Shown: positions 8,875 to 15,355 of the stretch, piece after piece
How positions within the stretch are numbered: position 1 is the stretch's first letter
Layout of the letters: the number at the start of each line of letters is the position of its first letter
Source of the DNA: JANXQG01 sp963719885
GTDB lineage: Bacteria > Planctomycetota > Planctomycetia > Pirellulales > Thermoguttaceae
Direction: 5' to 3'
DNA length: 64,000 bases
Assembly: GCA_963719885.1 (NCBI GenBank)
Contig: CAVRDP010000012.1
Location: 186,001-250,000, forward strand
Position numbers and translations under genes: made by a program
Notes under the pieces: model-generated
Database searches by the model: none
Told to the model about the DNA's origin: nothing
The model's input: the letters and a program-made list of their open reading frames with translations, nothing else

Positions 8875-9825
8875 ATGTGTGCACTCAAGGTCACGGCTAC
8901 CGGTCTGCCCATAATCGTGGGCAATTCTAAAGCAATTCGGGATGTATTGCAGCTTGTTGACCAAGTGGCAGCCACTGATTGCTGCGTTCTGATCGAAGGT
9001 GAGAGCGGTACAGGGAAGGAGTTGATCGCGCGACGGCTTTTTGCCAAGAGTCAGCGGGCCGACCGGCCCTTTATCCCGGTCAATTGCGCGGGTATCAGCG
9101 AGAGTCTTTTCGAGAGCCAATTTTTCGGCCACGTGCGCGGCGCCTTCACGGGCGCCGAGCAAACGATGCTGGGCGTGTTCCGGACGGCTGAAGGCGGAAC
9201 GGTCTTTCTCGATGAAATCTGCGAGTTCCCCCTCTCCTTGCAGCCCAAACTCCTCCGCGTGCTTCAAGAACACGAAGTCATGCCCGTGGGCAAGCCCCTG
9301 CCGGTGAAGGTCGATACGCGATTCCTGGCCGGCTCGAACCAGAACCTGGCGGAGATGGTCCGGCTGGGAACATTCCGCCGGGACCTCTATCATCGTTTGA
9401 ACATCGTCCGCATCCAACTGCCCGCATTGCGCGAGCGGCCAGAGGATATCGCTCCCTTGCTGGATCATTTCCTCCTGGTGGCCGCCGATCGATACCATCG
9501 CCCGCCGGTCGTTCTGCCCCAGCAAGTTCGCGCGATTTTGACGGGCTATCCATGGCCAGGCAATATCCGCGAACTCTCGGCCTGGGTCGAGCGCCTGTAC
9601 GTCACCGGTCTTTCGTCGGAGATCCTCTTGGACATGTTGATGGGCGAGACGAGCCCCACGGGCATGTGCGACCTGGGAGGCCAAATGACGCTGAAACAGG
9701 CCGAACGCCAGGTGATCGCTCAGGCCATGGAGCATGCCAATTTCAACCAGCGAAAGGCGGCCCGCATGCTTCAGGTTCATCGGGCCACTTTGGCCCGCAA
9801 GCTCAGGTCGCATAAACTGGGCTAG
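8875..9825 (+). CDS. Sigma-54 interacting transcriptional activator (AAA+ and Fis-type HTH, no receiver)
   Basis: This is a 316-residue enhancer-binding protein that would open sigma-54 RNA polymerase complexes. Walker A is GESGTGKE (about 43-50). The sigma-54 contact loop GAFTGAE is intact, Walker B is GTVFLDE, and RRDLYHRLN carries the likely Arg finger. The C-terminus (about 270-312) is a Fis-type helix-turn-helix ending in RATLARKLRSH. There is no N-terminal receiver, GAF or PAS domain, so it resembles PspF or HrpR/S in layout and may be controlled by abundance or by a partner protein. It sits 336 bases before a consensus sigma-54 promoter, which makes that operon the likely target. Confidence 0.93.
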   Translation: MCALKVTATGLPIIVGNSKAIRDVLQLVDQVAATDCCVLIEGESGTGKELIARRLFAKSQRADRPFIPVNCAGISESLFESQFFGHVRGAFTGAEQTMLGVFRTAEGGTVFLDEICEFPLSLQPKLLRVLQEHEVMPVGKPLPVKVDTRFLAGSNQNLAEMVRLGTFRRDLYHRLNIVRIQLPALRERPEDIAPLLDHFLLVAADRYHRPPVVLPQQVRAILTGYPWPGNIRELSAWVERLYVTGLSSEILLDMLMGETSPTGMCDLGGQMTLKQAERQVIAQAMEHANFNQRKAARMLQVHRATLARKLRSHKLG

Positions 9826-9841
9826 ATCGAAGGAAGGATGC

Positions 9842-9865
9842 GGGATGAAGGAGATCCCTCATCCC
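9842..9865 (+). terminator. Weak hairpin after the activator gene, possible terminator
   Basis: GGGATGA (9842-9848) pairs with TCATCCC (9859-9865). No clear U-tract follows, so termination is uncertain. Confidence 0.28.
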
Positions 9866-10022
9866 TGACCCGCGATCCCCTCCTTTCGTCATTCATTCGG
9901 CTGCGCCGGCGCTAGTCCGCCACTGGCCTCTCCTCATCTCTCAGTCTCGTCCGGTGTCTCTCATTTGACTGCTTCGCTGCACGGTCGCTTGTTTCCCTTC
10001 ATCTGTCATCCCTTATCCCCGT

Positions 10023-10063
10023 GGTCGCGCCTTGCGACCGGAGTGGAGGCGCGCTTTGCGACC
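10023..10063. promoter_or_regulatory. Candidate enhancer (upstream activator) sites for the sigma-54 promoter
   Basis: GGTCGC-GCCTT-GCGACC (10023-10039) is a perfect six-base dyad. A related half-dyad with GCGC-TTTGCGACC lies at 10051-10063. They sit about 100-140 bases upstream of the sigma-54 promoter, the usual distance for activator sites. The pairing with the activator gene at 8875 is inferred. Confidence 0.38.
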
Positions 10064-10160
10064 CTATTCTTCCCTTCGCGCTTGGGCGTATTTCAGTGGC
10101 AAGACGCTAACGATTGATCGGCATTGCGTTTAGGTATCGACTTGCCGCGGCAGGGAATAC

Positions 10161-10176
10161 TGGCACGGTGCTTGCA
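10161..10176 (+). promoter_or_regulatory. Sigma-54 (-24/-12) promoter
   Basis: TGGCACG (10161-10167), four bases, then TTGCA (10172-10176) match the sigma-54 consensus at every key position. The invariant GG and GC are exactly ten bases apart. Transcription should start near 10187, about 65 bases before the first gene. Confidence 0.87.
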
Positions 10177-10252
10177 TAAGAGAGTGCCGTCCGTCAGGCC
10201 ACTGCCTGAGGGACAAGGAAACTGCGCTTCGGCATGGAGGAGTACCTAAGGC

Positions 10253-10744
10253 ATGACCATTATCGAGGCTGTCGTGCATCGCATCGCGATATGTTATCCA
10301 ACCGCGTCTTTGTCTCGTCAGGTGGCCCTCTGGGCGCGGACGCACGAGGACTGTGAGATCGAGCCGGTTTTCGACCGGTCGGTCCTGGAGATTCGCCGGT
10401 CGTTAAGCGGCGTCGATCGAGTGCTGGTTGACGCCAGCCGCAACCACGCCCAGGCGATCCAACTGTTTTCCCAGTCGATCGTGGGGCTCGGTTCCCGGCA
10501 CGTTGCGGTGTATACGGAAAGAATGCACGAGGGATTGGAACTGTTCGTGCGGACACAAGGGGCCTGGCTGTTGTTGGGCCCGCTGAATAACTGGCAATGG
10601 GAGGAATTTTTTTCCTCCATGCTTCCGCCAGCAGGCCAGGAACAGGCGCCGCCAAAGTCCCCAGCAAATTCCCTGGCGCAGGGCCGCCTAAGACATCCAT
10701 CACCGAGAACTTGTTGCAAGGACCGAATCGCACGGCCGCAATAA
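10253..10744 (+). CDS. Hypothetical protein, first gene of the sigma-54 operon
   Basis: This 163-residue protein is not recognised as a family. Residues 8-115 alternate short hydrophobic strands and helices (RIAICYP, DRVLVDAS, HVAVYTER, GAWLLLGP), so the fold could be a small Rossmann-like or degenerate receiver-like domain. The tail (about 122-163) is Pro/Ala/Arg-rich and probably disordered. The ATG is preceded by GGAGGAG and AAGG. It lies directly after the sigma-54 promoter. Unlike the next four genes it does not end in the -RAA type tail. Confidence 0.6.
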   Translation: MTIIEAVVHRIAICYPTASLSRQVALWARTHEDCEIEPVFDRSVLEIRRSLSGVDRVLVDASRNHAQAIQLFSQSIVGLGSRHVAVYTERMHEGLELFVRTQGAWLLLGPLNNWQWEEFFSSMLPPAGQEQAPPKSPANSLAQGRLRHPSPRTCCKDRIARPQ

Positions 10745-10827
10745 CGACCGCCCGAACCACTTTTCAAAACGACTTTTGACCCAACGTTTGCCGGTTTGCA
10801 CCGGCGAGAAGCAGGAGAAAGCAAAAC

Positions 10828-11064
10828 ATGGAATCGATCCTCAGAGAACTCCAGGAACTGGCCGATGCCGACCTCTACGCCTTGAGCGAAGCGGTCGACT
10901 TGGAACTCAATCGCCGCGACGACGTTGTCGGCGATATTTCCGATTCGGCGCGTCGCCGTGCTATCGAGCGGGAGGAGAGCTATCGCCGCCGCAACGGCGC
11001 CGCGGCGCCGCCGGTCCGCATCGTCGGCATTGGCAAGCCAACGCCGCGTCGACGTGCTGCTTAA
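10828..11064 (+). CDS. Small hypothetical protein with C-terminal RRRAA
   Basis: This is a 78-residue soluble protein, with ATG preceded by AGGAG at good spacing. The N-terminal half is a predicted amphipathic helix pair with the pattern ILxxLxxLxxxDLxxLxxxxxxExxRR. The same pattern starts the protein at 12047, so the two look paralogous. The C-terminal half is basic and ends in PRRRAA. It is probably co-transcribed from the sigma-54 promoter at 10161. Function unknown. Confidence 0.6.
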   Translation: MESILRELQELADADLYALSEAVDLELNRRDDVVGDISDSARRRAIEREESYRRRNGAAAPPVRIVGIGKPTPRRRAA

Positions 11065-11113
11065 CCGTATCATCCTTGGCAAATGCTTCGACCTTGAACA
11101 ACACCCAAGAAAA

Positions 11114-11320
11114 ATGCGTGTGAAACTCATGATAAACCACAAAGATTCCCCGCCCGACGACGAACCCGTGATTCTCTCTTTGGAAGCCGCTCGCCAGAGC
11201 GACGTGCGGCCCGATGACAATCCGCCCGAACCGGCCGATAGCAATGTTCCGGAGACCGACGAGGCCTTCTGGGCCGGTCGGAACCTCGCCATGCGGCGAT
11301 CCGCCCGCTGGGCTGCCTGA
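11114..11320 (+). CDS. Small acidic hypothetical protein ending in SARWAA
   Basis: The frame is open from further upstream, but that part overlaps the preceding gene. ATG at 11114 gives 68 residues; ATG at 11129 is an alternative giving 63. Neither has a strong Shine-Dalgarno. The middle is acidic and Pro-rich (DSPPDDEPV, VPETDEAFW) and the end is basic with a final AA, like its neighbours. No known domain. It is supported mainly by operon position and the shared tail. Confidence 0.45.
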   Translation: MRVKLMINHKDSPPDDEPVILSLEAARQSDVRPDDNPPEPADSNVPETDEAFWAGRNLAMRRSARWAA

Positions 11321-11368
11321 TCCGCCGATAACGACATGAACCAAGTTCCTTGAAGAATCGAGGCCAAC

Positions 11369-11968
11369 GTGATACGCAATCCGAGAACTGGTTTCGCAAC
11401 GCCCCAACAGAGACACGAACGAGTGCCAAAACCTGGATTGGCAACCAGTCCCAGGAAATGCCTTGCTGTCGTGTTGGCGATTTCGGCCATGGCCATCGCC
11501 GGCTACGGTTTCGGCCAGGAAATCAAGGGCTCGCCCGATGGTCTTTACACCGTGCCCGACGCCAGCGAGAACGCGGGCAACGCCCAGGAAACAACGGCCA
11601 ACCATGCCGCACAGTCCTATCTGAGCTCCTTGGATCCCCAAGGCGAGAAGTACAAACGTGACATGGAAAAAGCAGAGGCCATGCACAAAGCGATGGTTGC
11701 CGCCAAGAAGGCGAGAGATCTGGCCGAGGGGGGGAGCGACTCGAATTGGCTTTCCGCGAAGCCATACCTCTCGGAACAGGTGTGGATTGTGATCTGGGCC
11801 GGTCTCGGACTCCTCGTTTCGCTGGCCGTCGGCGGATATGTTTGGTGGGCCCGTATTCAGGCTTCGAAGGCCAACAGTGCGGTCCTTCTCGCCCTAACGC
11901 GGGTACCTGCCGCGAAACCGGACGGCGCCGGGAAGCAAGAAAGGCCCGTCAGGCGTCGCGCCGCATGA
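11369..11968 (+). CDS. Membrane protein of the sigma-54 operon, C-terminal RRRAA
   Basis: This 199-residue protein starts at GTG 11369 with GAGG six bases upstream. A hydrophobic segment at about 31-48 reads as an uncleaved signal or first TM segment. Residues 55-130 form a polar, probably periplasmic and partly helical region rich in Ala, Lys and Glu. A strong TM segment lies at about 137-160, followed by a short basic tail ending in PVRRRAA. The topology would place both termini in the cytoplasm. No family recognised. It may be the membrane anchor around which the small soluble neighbours act, which is inference from the operon only. Confidence 0.62.
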   Translation: MIRNPRTGFATPQQRHERVPKPGLATSPRKCLAVVLAISAMAIAGYGFGQEIKGSPDGLYTVPDASENAGNAQETTANHAAQSYLSSLDPQGEKYKRDMEKAEAMHKAMVAAKKARDLAEGGSDSNWLSAKPYLSEQVWIVIWAGLGLLVSLAVGGYVWWARIQASKANSAVLLALTRVPAAKPDGAGKQERPVRRRAA

Positions 11969-12046
11969 TTGATTGTTTGCTCAGCCCATACGACCTCACA
12001 GGCAAGATGCCTGCGCTACCTCTTTGAAAATCAACTTGGAAACAGT

Positions 12047-12277
12047 ATGAAAATCCTCAAACGCCTAAACGATCTTTCCGTTGACGATCTGCGTAAGCTG
12101 CAAGCGATAATCCTCTGCGAAATCCAACGCCGGAAGGAATTGCCGAGCCTCGCGAAGGCCACGACCAACGGTCCGGCCACGGGCGAGCGGAAGTCCAGCA
12201 AGGGCAAGCGCTCCGTCCCAGACTTGAAACTGGTGCCCGCTCCCGCACGGTGCGCCGCACCGCGCCGCGCGGCGTGA
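12047..12277 (+). CDS. Small hypothetical protein, paralogue of the gene at 10828
   Basis: ATG at 12047 gives 76 residues; the frame is open further upstream, but that part lacks the family pattern. The start ILKRLNDLSVDDLRKLQ repeats the pattern of the protein at 10828, and the protein ends in APRRAA. Codons for the shared tail differ between the genes, so the likeness is at protein level. It is the last gene before the strong hairpin at 12319. Function unknown. Confidence 0.58.
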   Translation: MKILKRLNDLSVDDLRKLQAIILCEIQRRKELPSLAKATTNGPATGERKSSKGKRSVPDLKLVPAPARCAAPRRAA

Positions 12278-12318
12278 GAAGGACCGAGCCGATCGGTCCG
12301 CGATCCGTTCCAAGCTGT

Positions 12319-12376
12319 CACGCGGCCCGTGTGGACAAATCCGTCCCACTGTCCACCGGGCCGCGTGCCCTGTTTT
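12319..12376 (+). terminator. Intrinsic terminator closing the sigma-54 operon
   Basis: CACGCGGCCCG (12319-12329) pairs perfectly with CGGGCCGCGTG (12357-12367). The stem continues with GTGGACA (12331-12337) against TGTCCAC (12350-12356) after a one-base bulge. A T-rich stretch (TGTTTTCTTG) follows. Confidence 0.78.
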
Positions 12377-12456
12377 CTTGTCTATCTTGACTAGTTTTCC
12401 CCGGCACAGAACTGACCTTGCTTCCCGCCGGGATTTCATGGTATTTTCCGCAGACC

Positions 12457-13065
12457 ATGTTTCCCCCGGGTCGTCGATCTCTGCAAGCCGTCTTCCGTCT
12501 GGCAGCCTGTCTGTTCCTGGCGGCTGGATGGGGTTGTGGTGCAAAGGCCCCTTGGCACCGGACGGAAACGGGGCCGTTGCTCGAATCGGTCAAGGTCTCG
12601 GAACTCCGGCCGGGCTGTTATTGCGAAATCGAGATGGTCGTGCCGCCTTTGTCGCCGCAAGGTTCGTTCCACTGTTTCAAGGGGACCGTCAAGGAAATCG
12701 GCCAAGACGAAGTTGTTTTGACCGACGTGCTGGAGGAGAGCTGTATTGAATATGGCACGGCTTCGCGCGGGCGACCGCCCACGCAGGAGAAGCGTGATGT
12801 CGTGCGCGTGCCTCTGACAGGAGTCGACGAGATTTGGGCCTTGCCGCCGGCCAAGAGCGATGCGACCGCGAAGCCGTCCCCGAAGCCGTCGGCCGTCAAG
12901 TTGCCGTCCAACGGCGCCCAACAACTCCCGCCCTCGCGTACGGCATCGGCGGCAGCGAAAGAAGAATCTGGAAGTCGGCCCGCTGGAGGTCACTCTTCGC
13001 CGCCCCCAGCGGAAACTCCGGCACATTACGACGTGCCGCCGGCCACCGGCGACGCCGTCCGATAA
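12457..13065 (+). CDS. Putative lipoprotein
   Basis: ATG at 12457 gives 202 residues and a clean signal; an in-frame TTG at 12418 would add 13. The signal ends LAAGWGC, a plausible lipobox with Cys at about residue 27. A compact domain at about 45-125 (GCYCEIEMVV, FKGTVKEIGQDEVVLTDV, VRVPLTGVDEIW) has the look of a small beta-barrel. The rest is a Pro/Ala/Ser-rich linker. Its function is not recognised. It is followed 36 bases later by the phosphodiesterase-like gene. Confidence 0.55.
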   Translation: MFPPGRRSLQAVFRLAACLFLAAGWGCGAKAPWHRTETGPLLESVKVSELRPGCYCEIEMVVPPLSPQGSFHCFKGTVKEIGQDEVVLTDVLEESCIEYGTASRGRPPTQEKRDVVRVPLTGVDEIWALPPAKSDATAKPSPKPSAVKLPSNGAQQLPPSRTASAAAKEESGSRPAGGHSSPPPAETPAHYDVPPATGDAVR

Positions 13066-13101
13066 CCCTCCGCCCATGCTGCCTCACCTGGAAACCATTC
13101 C

Positions 13102-14430
13102 ATGCCTCTCATTCTCCTCACCATCCCCGGCCTGCGCGAAAAAGACGTCGCCGTCATGCCGCAGCTCCGCGAAATGACTGCGGCGGGGCAGATCGTCAAT
13201 CTCGTGCCGAGCTTTCCCTGCGTGACCTGTCCGGTACAGGCCAACATGACCACGGGCCGGCTGCCGTCGGCCCATGGTGTGGTGGCCAACGGGCTATATT
13301 GGCGCGAGAAGCAGCAGGTCGAAATGTGGACTGCGCCGAACGATTGCATCGAGCGGCCGCAGATTTGGGACCTGCTTTCGCACGTGGAAGGGGCCTTGAC
13401 GTCGGCCGTGTGGTTTGCCATGCACAGTGTCGGCGCGGACGCCGATTACGTCTGCACGCCCAAGCCGATTCATAATCCCGACGGCACGGAGTCGCTGTGG
13501 TGCTATACGCGGCCCACGGAGCTTTACGGCGAGTTGCGCGACGAGTTGGGCCATTTCCCTTTGCAGCATTTTTGGGGGCCGCTGGCCAATATCCGCTCGA
13601 CAGCGTGGATCGCCCGATCGGCGGCAATTGCCGCGCGGCGGTGGACGCCCGATTTCTTCTGGATCTACCTGCCGCACCTCGACTATGCCGCCCAAAAGTT
13701 CGGTCCCGACAGTCCCGCCGCCGCGGCCGCAGTCGGCGAGTTGGACGCCGAATTAGGCCGGCTCCACGCGGTCATGCAAGAGACCTACGGCGACGATCTG
13801 CTCTGGCTCGTGGCGGGCGAGTACGCCATCACGCCGGTCGATCACGTCGCTTATCCCAACCGCGTGCTCCGCGAGGCGGGGCTGCTCAGCGTCCGAGAGC
13901 AGACCGACGGCGAGCATCTCGATTTGGCTGCCAGTCGTGCCTGGGCCCTCGTCGATCATCAGTTCTCCCACGTCTTCGTGGCCGGCGGCGGTCCGCCGAC
14001 GATTGAGGCGGTCGCCGGAATCTTTCGCCGCCAACCGGGCATTGCCGAGGTGCTGGTGGGCGATCAGCGCGGCCGCTACGGGCTGGACCATGCCCGCAGC
14101 GGCGAGTTGATTCTCGTTTCCGCCCCCAACAGTTGGCAGGCCTATTACTATTGGTTGGCTGACGAAAGGGCGCCCGGCTTCGCCCGGACCGTGGATATCC
14201 ATCGCAAGCCGGGCTACGATCCGGTCGAGTTGCACGTCGACATGGCCACGCGGAGCATCCCGTTAGAGGCCGGGCTGGTCCGCGGCTCGCACGGGGCCCC
14301 TGCCGTCGATCCCGCGCAACACACCGTGCTCGTGGCCTCGAAGCCGATCCTGCCCGACGGCCCGACGGTGTCGGACACGGACGTGTTCGGGATCGTGATG
14401 CGGCAGTTTGGCGTGACGATGGAGGGGTGA
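13102..14430 (+). CDS. Alkaline phosphatase superfamily protein (nucleotide pyrophosphatase/phosphodiesterase-like)
   Basis: This 442-residue protein has the layout of the type I phosphodiesterase/nucleotide pyrophosphatase family. Residues 38-55 (SFPCVTCPVQANMTTG) contain the Thr nucleophile region, followed by LPSAHGVVANG. The motif LPHLDYAAQKFGPDS near 190 supplies metal ligands, and GSHGAP lies near the end. Family members hydrolyse phosphodiester bonds with two metals. Oddly, the N-terminal strand reads LLTIPGLR where the family normally has a metal-binding Asp before GLR, so one ligand seems absent. No signal peptide is evident, so it is probably cytoplasmic. Substrate unknown. Confidence 0.8.
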   Translation: MPLILLTIPGLREKDVAVMPQLREMTAAGQIVNLVPSFPCVTCPVQANMTTGRLPSAHGVVANGLYWREKQQVEMWTAPNDCIERPQIWDLLSHVEGALTSAVWFAMHSVGADADYVCTPKPIHNPDGTESLWCYTRPTELYGELRDELGHFPLQHFWGPLANIRSTAWIARSAAIAARRWTPDFFWIYLPHLDYAAQKFGPDSPAAAAAVGELDAELGRLHAVMQETYGDDLLWLVAGEYAITPVDHVAYPNRVLREAGLLSVREQTDGEHLDLAASRAWALVDHQFSHVFVAGGGPPTIEAVAGIFRRQPGIAEVLVGDQRGRYGLDHARSGELILVSAPNSWQAYYYWLADERAPGFARTVDIHRKPGYDPVELHVDMATRSIPLEAGLVRGSHGAPAVDPAQHTVLVASKPILPDGPTVSDTDVFGIVMRQFGVTMEG

Positions 14431-14464
14431 AGGGGCGGGATCCACCCTGCAAAGACTAAATAAC

Positions 14465-14489
14465 GTACTCATCACGCTCCGCCGTGATG
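14465..14489. repeat. Palindromic repeat, copy 2 (intergenic)
   Basis: This shares the TCATCACGCTCCGCCGTGATG core with the element inside the CusB-like gene and with the longer palindrome at 58875-58907. Confidence 0.6.
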
Positions 14490-14580
14490 GCTTTTCATCA
14501 CGCGGGCACCGACGGGCGCCGTTTGCAGCACGGTCAGCCTGGTTGGCGTGATGCGTACGGTTATTGATTCACCGGCTCTT

Positions 14581-14601
14581 ACCTGTCCAGGTTGGACAGG
14601 T
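14581..14601. other. Perfect hairpin, possible operator or attenuator
   Basis: ACCTGTCC (14581-14588) and GGACAGGT (14594-14601) form an eight-base stem with a five-base loop, 64 bases upstream of the -35 box. No T-run follows. Confidence 0.35.
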
Positions 14602-14664
14602 GCGTCTCGCGGTACGCCCTGATGGGGTATATTTGACCCAAAGAGACTTTTCGCTCTGAATTGG

Positions 14665-14694
14665 TTGACTATGACAGATCTGGTTGTCTATAAT
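14665..14694 (+). promoter_or_regulatory. Sigma-70 promoter for the ECF sigma/kinase operon
   Basis: TTGACT (14665-14670), an 18-base spacer and a perfect TATAAT (14689-14694) precede the sigma factor gene by about 90 bases. Confidence 0.6.
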
Positions 14695-14785
14695 CCCACC
14701 GTTCCTTGCCTGTGGTTTTTTAGCCCACTCCGTTGGTGGATTGTTGGCGAAGAGTTGCCCCCGCTTCGTTCAATAGGCGTGTCTG

Positions 14786-15352
14786 ATGGTCGACGAGATG
14801 GCCGAGATCGACGTTGTGTTGAAACGCTACCGCGGTTATCTGCGGATGTTCGCAGGACTCCAACTCGATCCGAGATTGCGCGGCAAACTTGATCCGTCGG
14901 ACATCGTTCAGCAATCGATGATCCAGGCCTGCGACGCGTGGGGCCAGTTGCGGGGAGCCAGCGACGGAGAGCGACTTGCTTGGCTCAAGATGATCGTGGC
15001 GCGAAACGTCTTGCATGCCCTGCGAGATTTCCGGCGAGCCAAGCGGGACATTTGCCGGGAAATGTCCTTGGAGGGAGTCGTGGATGCGTCTTCAGCTCGG
15101 CTGGAAGGTTGGCTGAACGCCAGACAGTCGACGCCGAGCCATTGTGCAGAGCGAGCCGAGCAACTCCTGCAGATTGCCAGTGCTGTCGAGGACTTGCCCC
15201 AAGGCCAGCGCGATGCAGTAATGCTTTTTTATTGGCAGGGTTGCTCACTGGCCGAGATCAGCGTGAACTTGGGCCGCAGCGCGTCGGCGGTCGCCGGGTT
15301 GCTTCACAGAGGTGTAACGCGGCTCCGCGAGCAATTTTCGGGATTGGAGTGA
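14786..15352 (+). CDS. ECF-type RNA polymerase sigma factor (planctomycete group)
   Basis: This 188-residue protein has a sigma-70 region 2 (about 20-90, with LDPSDIVQQSMIQACD and LAWLKMIVARNVLHALRD) and a region 4 helix-turn-helix (about 130-185, LPQGQRDAVMLFYWQGCSLA, RSASAVAGLLHRGVTRLRE). No region 1 or 3 is present, as in ECF sigma factors. It is followed three bases later by a Ser/Thr kinase gene. Sigma/kinase pairs of this kind are common in planctomycetes, where the kinase is thought to take the place of an anti-sigma factor. No zinc-finger anti-sigma gene is nearby. Confidence 0.9.
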   Translation: MVDEMAEIDVVLKRYRGYLRMFAGLQLDPRLRGKLDPSDIVQQSMIQACDAWGQLRGASDGERLAWLKMIVARNVLHALRDFRRAKRDICREMSLEGVVDASSARLEGWLNARQSTPSHCAERAEQLLQIASAVEDLPQGQRDAVMLFYWQGCSLAEISVNLGRSASAVAGLLHRGVTRLREQFSGLE

Positions 15353-15355
15353 CCG

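Larger units (their letters stand above)
9826..10252. other. Regulatory intergenic region upstream of the sigma-54 operon
   Basis: There is no gene here. In order it holds a weak hairpin (9842-9865), dyad elements at 10023-10063, the sigma-54 promoter (10161-10176), a leader of about 65 bases, and a GGAGGAG/AAGG ribosome site before the ATG at 10253. Confidence 0.6.
14431..14785. other. Intergenic region upstream of the ECF sigma/kinase operon
   Basis: There is no gene. It contains a palindromic repeat copy (14465-14489), a perfect hairpin (14581-14601) and a strong promoter match (14665-14694). The leader between promoter and ATG is about 85 bases. Confidence 0.6.

Noticed and set aside
8575..9813. 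412-residue minus-strand frame opposite the sigma-54 activator
   Set aside because: Antisense to a complete AAA+ activator with all motifs; the shadow has no recognisable domain.
10597..10779. 60-residue frame overlapping the first gene of the sigma-54 operon
   Set aside because: It overlaps the 163-residue frame over most of its length, lacks a ribosome site, and does not share the tail or motif of the operon's small proteins.
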